Source: Elusimicrobia bacterium RBG_16_66_12 (GTDB taxonomy: Bacteria > Elusimicrobiota > Elusimicrobia > UBA1565 > UBA9628). Taken from it: a DNA stretch of 6,572 nucleotides. The first letter of the stretch is position 1, and every line of letters starts with the position of its first letter. Positions 1-6,572 of the stretch are shown here, in pieces. A model generated the notes under the pieces. That model was not told the DNA's origin. It did no database searches and saw nothing but the letters and a program-made list of their open reading frames with translations. A program made the translations under genes and the position numbers. The stretch covers positions 4,316-10,887 of the forward strand of contig MGUL01000101.1 of assembly GCA_001800005.1 (NCBI GenBank), written 5' to 3'.

Positions 1-3000
1 TCTGGATGCCGTGGGTCTGCCCGGGCTCGGCCGCGGCGTCGTAATCATAGACCAGGAAGTAGGTCTTGGTCGCGATGTCCACGGTGCCGTTGACGCCGGT
101 GGGGCTGTCGATGTTGAGGGACATCAGGCGCGTCTCGCCGGGCGGGAAGGTTCCCGAGGCGACCTGCTTGTCGATGGAGTACTCGAGCAGGCCGTCGCCG
201 GGCGTGGTGAGCTGGTCGGGCTGCGTGTCCAGGTACATGCGCACGCGGCTGATGTGGGAGTCCAGGCCCGTGCCGGAGTGCTGGACCGTGATCTTCGACA
301 GCGTCCCCGAGAAGCCGTCGGTCCAGATGTCCAGCTGCATCACGCCGATGTTGGCCACTCCCTGGTTGACGTACGTGTAGGAGGTCAGCGACAGGGACTG
401 CGGCTGCCACCACGCGTTGATGTCGGAGGGCCGCACGTTGATCAGCGCGGGCTCGCGCTCGACGGAGGAGGTCGTCGTGAAGATGGCGAAGTTGTTGATG
501 GCCACGCCGACCTGGGAGGCCGGCGACATGCCGATGTTGGACGGCGTCGGGATCTGCAGGCCGAAGCTGGCCGGCAGCTCGTTGGCCGCGTAGCCCATGG
601 AGGACAGCCGCACGGTCAGGAAGTAGTTGCGGGGCGGATTGCTGAGGATCGTCGTCTCGGCGGGGAAGTCGGCGTCGATCGGGGTCTGCCCGAAGAGGGC
701 GCTGCCGAAGAACCACGAGCCCGCGCCGTCGTAGGCGCCGGTGGCCAGCAGGATGTCTCCCGCGGGAGGCGCGTCGTAGCGGCCGTTGCCGTTGGCGTCG
801 GACCAGAGGCCGAGCTCGACGACCTTGGTGTTGTCGAAGTTGCCCTCGGAGCGGCTCTGCACGCGCAGGGAGCGCAGGTTGGCCGACAGCGAGGTGGGCT
901 GGGTGGCCTGGATGTTCAGGGACAGGCGCAGCATCGCGATGGGATCCGGAGAGGACGAGGAAAGGCCGTCGCCCTGGTTGAGCACCTTCTTCGTCACGCC
1001 CACCGCGACCTTGTTCGACGGGATGGGGCCGTTGGGGGGCGGCGTGGATTCCGGCGCCAGATCGGTCGGCGTCACCACGACGCCGGCCAGCTCCACGTTG
1101 CCGTCCGAGTGGAGCAGCGGGTCGGCCGGCAGGCCCGTGCGCGAGCCGTCGTTCGTGATGCCCCAGACGGACGGCATGAAGTAGTCGCTGGCGCGGACCT
1201 GGAGGACCTCCTGGAAGGTGTCGTAAACGGCCAGGTTGGAGAAGACGCCCGCCTCGGTCGCGTAGAAGACGTGGTAGGTCGTGCCGTGCGACAGGTCCTG
1301 CAGGCTCACCGTGCCGGTCGAGCCGGAGCTGAAGAAATTGACCTGGCTGGTGTAGTAGTTCCCGTTCTTCGCGTCGCCCTTGGCCACGTTGCCGAAGAGG
1401 TCGCGCGCCTTGACGGTCACGAAGCCCTGGTTGGACACCTTCAGCGGGTTGGTCGGGGTGTACGGGTGGTGCAGGGTCAGATACGCGGGCGGCGCGTTGG
1501 TGATCTCATGGACCTGGGAGATCTGGGGGAAGACGTTCGTGCCGCTGAGCTGGGCCTGCGCGTAGAGCGTGGCCCCGCCGGCCAAGCGGCTCCAGAAGTA
1601 GAGCGGCGCCTCGCTCTGGCCGGAGCCGCCGGGGATGGTGGCGTCGAGGTAGCCGCCGAAGAGGTCCCGCCAGAAGCCGGAGGGAGCCGTCGCGACGATG
1701 ACCGCGGTCGGGTTGATGCCGCCGAAAGTGTCGTGGCCGAGGCTGTTGTAGCGGATGACGTAGGTCTCGGTGGAGGTGGTCGCGTTGCCGAACCGGTCCG
1801 CCAGTTGGGCGGTGACCACCGTGCTCGTCGTCACCCCTCCCTCGAATTGGACCGTGGTCCCCGCGATCAGACGGCGCGGGGGCGTGGACCAGCGCAGACC
1901 CACGGGCGGGCCGGGAAGGACCGTGTACGGGATGTTCGCGCTCGCCCAGCTGGGATAGGTGAGGCCGCTCACCGTCAGGGTGTGCGTCGAGACGTCCGGG
2001 GTCAGCAAGGTGTCGATCAGATAGAAGCTCGTGGCCGACTGGTTGACGGGCAGGTAGGCGGTCGCGGCGCCGCTGACGAAGGCGCCGGCGCCCGGCGTGG
2101 AGAACTGGACGTCGCCCAACGAGTCGGTCAACAAGTTGAGCTGGACGTAGCCCATGCCCAGGTCCTGGCCCGTCTGGACCTCGGACGGGTTGCCGTAGTA
2201 GTCGCGGGTCTCCAGCATGTAGACCTGCGAGGTGGCCCCGGCGAGGAGGACCTGGCCCGTCCCGGTCGTGATCGCGATGGCGTCGATCGCGTCGGCTTTG
2301 ACGATCACGGACTGCTGGGACGGGAACAGCCCCAAGGCCGAGAGCCCGATGACGGGCTTGGTCCCGCCGGCGAAGCCGTAGTTGACGGAGGCGTTGGTGT
2401 CCAGGTAGTAGAAGGTCGCCTGGTAGCTTCCGATCAGGATGTCCACGGTCTGCGTCGAGACCACCAGCGCCGGCGCGCTCAGGCGCGTGCCGGCGCTGGT
2501 GTCGCTCGAGCGGGAGAAGCCGACGTAGTCGTTCGTCCGGGAGGCCGAGCGCGTGACGGTCGACAGCTCGACCTTGACGGTCTCGGTGGCGACGACGGGA
2601 TTGCCGAACAGGTCCGACAGCTGCGCGCGCAAGGCGGCCAAGGTGACGGGGGCGGGGCTGATCAGGCGGCCCGCGACCTCGGTGCGCACCGGGTTGTTGA
2701 AGGCGACCTGGCGCGGCACGTCCGCGTCCATCTGGATCTGGTGCGTCGCCTTGACCGCCGCGCCGACCTTGACCTGCAGGGTCCACCGTCCGGGCCGGCC
2801 GTTCTCCCCCGTGTTCGCCGCGAGCGAGGCGCCCGAGTACGAGCTCATCCGGTCGTGGTAGCGGAACGGCGTCTCAGCGCCGGTGAAGCCGTCGTAGATG
2901 GACAGGCCTGAGATGAACTGGGCGTTGGTGGAGTCGCGGAAGCCGTACGAGCCGACCGTGCCGAACAGGCCCTGCGCGTAGCCCGCGGCGGTGTGGACGG

Positions 3001-6000
3001 CCGTCTCGACGACCGCGAAGCTGATGTCGGTCTGGCCCTCGCGGGTCACGTTGCCGAAGTCGTCGCGGCGCTCGACGACGAGCTGGACGCCGGCGCCGGC
3101 CACGTCGTTGATGCCGACCGTCGCGGCGGTCGGCGAGGAGACGAAGACGACCTGGGTCGCCTGGCCGCCGATGGTGATCAGGTTGCCGGTGATGTCCTTC
3201 TGTGAGTTGATGTAGGGCGTCAGGTCGGCCGGAACGGTCATCGTCCCCAGCCAGACGCGCACGGAGTCGCCCGCTTGGCTGGAGACGTAGTACGCGATGG
3301 TCGTCGAGATGCCGATCTGGCCGCCGGCGTCGGCCACGACGCTCGTGGACAGGCCCACGTCCACCGGGCCGGGGCCGTAATCCAGCTTGAGGGTTCCGGC
3401 GGTCCCGACGACCGAGACGACATTGACATAGACCGTGCCGCCGGCGGTGATCGGGTTGTCGAAGGCGTCCGTGATCTGGCCGGTGATGAACTGCTTGCCG
3501 GGGCCGAACAGGGAACCGGCCGAGACGTTCGTGTCGCCGGTCGGCACGGGCTTGACCGAGTCCGCCGCCGCGGGCGTGATGGCGATGGTCGGACGCGTGG
3601 AGTAGCCCGCGACCTCGGAGTTCACCACGACGTTGCCGGCATCGTAGGCCATCACCCAGCGCGTCCCCGACTTCTTCAAGATCACGTTCATCACGCCGGA
3701 AAGGTCCTTGAGCCCGGGCGTGGTGACCGAGGAGAACTTCACGGTGTTGACGGGCGTGAACACCGGGTCCTGCACGCCGGTGCCGCCGAAGGTCTCGGCC
3801 GCGAAGCCCACGTCGGCCTGGTAGACGTTGGGCCCCGTGGAGAGCAGGTTGTGGTACTGGTCGTGGGCCGAGAGGCTGCCGTTGACCGGCGTGCCGGCGA
3901 CCGCCCCGGCGGGCAGTCCGCTCCAGTGCAGGTGGTGCGCCGGGCCCGGGTGGACCGGGTACTCGGCGGAGGAGACCCGCGGCCAGGTCGCGGCCGAGGC
4001 GGAGGTGGTCGCGGCGAGGACGATGTAGGCCGTCGCCGAGGTCAGCGGCGTGAAGTTGAACTGGCGGCTGCCCAGCACCAGCGTGGCCGCGGTCGGCGGC
4101 GTGACCTGGGAGTCGTACGGGAACGAGAGCTGGACGTTCGGCATCACGGCCGTCGGGTTGCTGTCCTGGTTGACGCCGCCGAGGTTGCTGACCGGGTTGA
4201 AGTAAGCGTCCACCAGATAGACCTTCGCGGAAGTGGCCGCGCTGGTCACGACATAAGAGGTCGCGACGCCGTCCTTGCCGGGCAGGCCCTCGCTTCCCAG
4301 CAGCGCGCGGCACGCAGCACCCACGCACTTGCCCGGACGCTGGGTCTCGCCCGGCAGGACCACCTGCATGCCGACGGCCGCGTTGGCGTATACTTTGAAC
4401 GGATAGGAGACGCCGGCGGGGAAGGTGGCCAGGCACAGCGTGCCGCTCTTGCACAGGTTCTTCCCCGTCTCCGGGGCCAGGGTGATGGTCGCAGTTCCCG
4501 TGCTCTTGGTCACGAGCGTGACCTGGATGTCCACGGACCCCGCGCCGTTGTCGAGAGCGGTCAGCCCGGGGTCGATGTCGAACTGGTCGTTCGTGTTCAG
4601 GGTGACCTGGGGCTGCGGTACGAGCGTCTTGTTGACGTTCATGTAGCGGTCGACGAGGTTGACGCGCGCCATGAAGGGCACGCCCGCCGTCGGCGTCGAG
4701 ATCGCGCCGGCCACGCCGCCGTTCGGATAGTCCCCCGAGCCGGGGACGGCGGTCTGACCGGGCAGCAGGAGCTGGAAGCCGACGGGCGCGTCGGCCAGCA
4801 CGGTGAAGGTGGACGACTTCGGGTCGCTCGACAGGCCGGAGCCGCCGGAATCCGAGGCCGTCAGGTAATGGTCGGTCGCGGCCAGTCGCAGGGTCGCGTC
4901 GATGGGCACGGAGGTGTAGCCGGCCGAGGTGTCGATGGGCGTGACGGCGACGGGATCGGCGTAGGCGTCGGTGGGCGCGCCCACCGCCACGTTCGCCGCG
5001 CGGCCCGGGACCAGGTTGAAGAAGTCGTCGACCACCCCGACCTGGACGGTGAAGAGCGTGCCGGCGGTCTGGCCGGAGGCGACGCCGGCCTTGCCGGTCG
5101 GGGAGCCCTGGGAGAATGACTCGCCGGGCAGAAGGGTCAGCAGGCGAGTCGGCGTGCCCGGCTGCACGGGGATGGCCCGGGAGGTGTCGGGGTGCGACCA
5201 GTAGATCGAGCCGGTGTCGACGCTCTCGGCGATCAGGACCGACGAGCCCGCGCGCTTGAGCGTGACGGTGTAGGCGGCAGAGGTGGTGATCACCTGGGTC
5301 GTGGGGACGATGACCGCGAACGGGTCGTCGGAGCGCAGGCGGATCTCCTGCGTAGCACCCGGCGTCAGGTTCCAGAAGGAGTCCGTCAGGTCGACGACCG
5401 CGGTGAACGAGACGCCCGCCGCCGCGGTGTAGACGGGGCCCGCGCGGTTGTGCGCGACCGTGCCGCCCACGCGCGTCTCGGTCGGGGTCATCACGCGGAG
5501 GTATCCGGGGTTGCCGGGCAGAAGAGGCAGGGAGTTGGAGGTCCCGGCGGACAGGACCGACAAGGCGTCCGCGGCGGTCAGCGCGCGCGTGCCGGCGGTG
5601 TAGAGCTTGATGTTCGTCACCGGCGCGACCCCCGCGGTCATCGCGAAGGAGCCGAGCGCCGAGGCGTAGGGATCGTCGGAGGTCAGCGTGATGTTCCGGT
5701 CGGGGGTCGTGGTGACGTTGTAACGCGAGTCGGTCGCGTAGACGCCGGCGTTGAAGTTGACGCCCGCAGTGGAGGCGGCCGGGACGCCCGTGACGCCGTA
5801 AGGCGCGACCGTCTTGCCGGGGACCAACGTCTCGCCGGCCAGCACGATCATCAGGCGGTCGGCGGCGCCCGGGACGACCTTCAGGCCCGTGGAGGTCAGG
5901 GTGGCGAACGCGGGCACGATGACGTCGTCGTCCTCGGCGGACACGACGAGATTCCCGGTCGAGGCGCTGGGCACGAAGCCGGCGAACGAGGTCTGGCCGA

Positions 6001-6572
6001 GGGCCAGGGACTGGGGCGGCGGCACCGCGGCATAGGGGTCGTTGACGGAGAACTTCACCTGGCGGCCGTCGTTGGCCTTGTTGTTGTACAAGTCGACGGC
6101 GCGCACGGCGACCGTGTAGGGGTCGCCGGCGGTCAGGATGTCGGGCGTGCCGGTCTTGCCGGCCGCGGTTCCCTCGGCGTAGGTCTCGCCGGGCAGCTGG
6201 GCCAGCAGGTTGAGCGGGGTGCTGGACACGACGACGATGCCCGAGACCGTGTCCGTGCTGTACGCGGTCCCCGTCGCGTTCGTGTCCACGACGCGCAGGC
6301 TGAGGCCCGCGTTGCGCGTGACGGGGATGAACGAGAAGCTGGTGGCGCCGTTGACTAAAGTCCGCTGGAACGGGTTGGGCGCCAGGAGGCGGCCCTGGAT
6401 GTTCGGGTCGTTCATGAAGTCGAGCCGGGCCAGCGGCATCTGGAAGCTGGAGACCTGCGTGATGAACGGCGTCGTGCACTGGGTCACGTTGTAGTAGTCG
6501 TCGACCAGGTTGATCGTGATGGTGGTCGTCACGCCCGCCGTCAGCTGGCCGGCCGCCGCCTTGCGCCCGCCC
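1..6572 (-). CDS. Interior fragment of a giant Ig-like repeat surface protein (both ends off-window)
   Basis: One frame is open for 2,190 codons from base 6571 to base 2, with no stop and no recognisable start, so both the signal/N-terminal region and the C-terminal anchor lie outside. Nearly every codon ends in G or C, as expected for a real gene in high-GC DNA. The translation is a string of beta-rich modules: Ig-like block A (residues 1-1002), Ig-like block B (1003-1793), a linker (1794-1854), and a different, calcium-loop-containing module type (1855-2190). Fourteen D-x-x-x-N signatures recur every 116-150 residues, the hallmark of invasin/intimin-like (Big_1-type) domains. I see no hydrophobic transmembrane stretch, enzyme motif or signal peptide. 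The likely role, by inference from architecture, is an exported cell-surface stalk, adhesin or matrix protein; an S-layer or appendage component is also possible. No frameshift is needed: motifs from base 6505 to base 359 all fall in the same register. The exact function and partner are unknown. Confidence 0.93.
2..1012 (-). repeat. Block C: two tandem modules of a second beta-rich family, the last one cut by the window edge
   Basis: Module C1 covers about 398-1009 (204 residues) and C2 covers 2-397 and continues off the window. They align by shared landmarks: L-N-Q-G (971-982) and V-N-Q-G (359-370), spaced exactly 204 codons; a following amphipathic strand (L-R-L-S-L-N-I versus M-Q-L-D-I-W); 'L-R-V-Q/I-T-V-Q' then an S-x-G turn; G-D-I-L-L versus G-D-G-L-L; and N-Y-F-L-T-V versus T-Y-F-L-V-Y near the end. 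C2 contains V-A-S-G-T-F-P-P-G-E. C1 carries an EF-hand-like loop where C2 has a D-T-x-P-D stretch. I recognise the style from large bacterial surface proteins but cannot assign a named family. These modules may be near the C-terminus or another repeat block; the window does not show which. Confidence 0.75.
755..799 (-). other. EF-hand-like calcium-binding loop (D-A-N-G-N-G-R-Y-D)
   Basis: Residues 1925-1939 read D-A-N-G-N-G-R-Y-D-A-P-P-A-G-D, with oxygen-ligand positions D-x-N-x-N-G-x-x-D similar to those of dockerin/thrombospondin-3-type and other extracellular calcium loops. The loop follows strand V-E-L-G-L-W-S and precedes G-D-I-L-L. Calcium binding would stiffen or stabilise the module; this is inferred from the motif only. 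Confidence 0.6.
1013..1192 (-). other. Linker between Ig-like modules and C-terminal module type, with Pro-rich stretch
   Basis: Residues 1794-1854 lack the D-x-x-x-N signature and connect block B to block C. The end of the stretch (about 1019-1057) is proline-rich, reading A-P-E-S-T-P-P-P-N-G-P-I-P, and looks like an extended flexible hinge. The preceding part contains a short aromatic stretch (Y-F-M-P-S-V-W-G) and an H-S-D-G-N-V-E turn. It could be the remnant of a degenerate module; the boundary positions are approximate. Confidence 0.6.
1193..3565 (-). repeat. Block B: six Big_1-like modules with D-x-F-G-N signature
   Basis: Approximate module limits are 3161-3565, 2717-3160, 2294-2716, 1913-2293, 1496-1912 and 1193-1495. 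Signatures are TDAFDN (3455-3472), RDDFGN (3050-3067), SDLFGN (2600-2617), RDYYGN (2189-2206), ADRFGN (1784-1801) and RDLFGN (1388-1405), spaced 132-150 residues apart. The D-x-F-G-N-x-V/P pattern is the established hallmark of bacterial Ig-like group 1 (invasin/intimin) domains. A second shared strand lies late in the modules: F-Y-Y-L-D-T (2396-2413), F-Y-L-I-D-T (2009-2026), and looser relatives such as A-Y-Y-V-S-S and V-F-Y-A-T-E. The L-P-G-E-T linker of block A is absent, so this block is a distinct subfamily. The last module is shorter (about 101 residues) and runs into the linker region. The function is probably structural spacing or adhesion, which is an inference. Confidence 0.85.
3566..6571 (-). 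repeat. Block A: eight Ig-like modules (one partial), mostly with L-P-G-E-T-type linkers
   Basis: Approximate module limits are 6215-6571 (partial at the window edge), 5858-6214, 5504-5857, 5147-5503, 4781-5146, 4373-4780, 3938-4372 and 3566-3937, giving 118-145 residues per complete module. Each complete module opens with a hydrophobic strand and a turn: LPGE (6185-6196), LAGE (5831-5842), TPTE (5477-5488), LPGE (5120-5131), LPGQ (4754-4765), LPGE (4346-4357) and the degenerate LPAG (3905-3916). A Gly/Pro/Lys-rich stretch and 'T-A-G-x-x-F' usually follow, then the D-x-x-x-N signature. Signatures are VDDYYN (6488-6505), VDLYNN (6080-6097), TDSRYN (5717-5734), TDSFWN (5369-5386), VDDFFN (5015-5032), VDRYMN (4637-4654), VDAYFN (4196-4213) and HDQYHN (3848-3865). 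Several modules then show 'S-D-D-P-Y/F-A' or a relative. The copies are diverged; I see no long identical DNA repeat. Module limits are good to about ten residues. The Ig-like fold is inferred from the pattern. Confidence 0.85.
4310..4453 (-). other. Cysteine cluster spanning the junction of two block A modules
   Basis: Four of the five cysteines I find in 2,190 residues lie here: Cys707 (codon 4451-4453) and Cys713 (4433-4435) at the end of one module, and Cys749 (4325-4327) and Cys754 (4310-4312) just after the LPGE turn of the next. They form C-x5-C and C-x4-C pairs. In an exported protein these could be two disulfide-closed loops or one cross-linked hinge; a metal knuckle is less likely but not excluded. 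The host modules are among the longest in block A (136 and 145 residues), and a short collagen-like G-L-P-G-K-D-G stretch follows. Confidence 0.75.

Noticed and set aside
11..2911. Long plus-strand open frame (and its continuations 3275-5119 and 5192-6358)
   Set aside because: It is the codon-aligned reverse of the true gene. Its product is an Arg/Gly/Val/Asp-rich string with no strand pattern or domain, and its stops match the four rare TTA/TCA sense codons.
4262..4292. Collagen-like G-x-y segment (G-S-E-G-L-P-G-K-D-G)
   Set aside because: It spans only three or four triplets, too short for a collagen helix; it is better treated as a loop in the module.
4346..6196. L-P-G-E-T read as a sortase-type LPxTG sorting signal
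   Set aside because: The sequence is L-P-G-E-T, not L-P-x-T-G. It recurs internally many times and is not followed by a hydrophobic segment and a basic tail.
2874..6479. 1,201-codon minus-strand open frame, and a similar one at 1506-2786
   Set aside because: These are out-of-frame shadows on the same strand, with an Arg/Pro/His/Gly-rich composition typical of shifted high-GC reading. The overlapping frame gives coherent repeated modules across the whole window.
1..6572. Direct DNA repeats, CRISPR-like arrays or insertion-sequence ends
   Set aside because: The repetition is at protein level with diverged DNA. Only short codon-driven words such as gttgccgaa recur. I see no identical repeat-spacer arrangement, terminal inverted repeat or transposase.

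Overview
The window is the interior of one very large protein-coding gene on the minus strand. Read from base 6571 down to base 2, a single frame runs for 2,190 codons without a stop. No start is identifiable and no stop is present, so the gene continues past both edges. There is no intergenic DNA, and I see no RNA gene, mobile element, CRISPR array, promoter or terminator. Residue numbers in this annotation count from 1 at base 6571: residue n occupies bases 6574-3n down to 6572-3n.

The protein looks like a modular, extracellular, bacterial Ig-like (invasin/intimin-type, Big_1-like) stalk or adhesin-type protein. It is rich in Thr, Ala, Gly, Val, Ser, Asp and Asn and very poor in Cys. I see no catalytic motif and no membrane segment. 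Block A (3566-6571) has about eight modules that mostly open with an L-P-G-E-T-like linker. Block B (1193-3565) has six modules with the classic D-x-F-G-N signature. A linker with a proline-rich stretch (1013-1192) follows. Block C (2-1012) starts a different module type, about 204 residues long, with an EF-hand-like D-x-N-x-N-G loop. Fourteen D-x-x-x-N signatures recur every 116-150 residues across blocks A and B, which gives the whole region a regular beads-on-a-string layout.

The organism is a high-GC bacterium. Nearly every codon in the true frame ends in G or C, and I count only four TTA/CTA/TCA codons. The phrase 'R-L-x-x-L-L-P-G-E-T-x-x-P-G' followed by V-D-x-Y/F-x-N reminds me of giant surface proteins from Elusimicrobiota/Omnitrophota-type metagenomic genomes. 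That is recollection, not a search result, so the lineage is a weak inference. Long open frames on the plus strand and in another minus frame are shadows of this gene.
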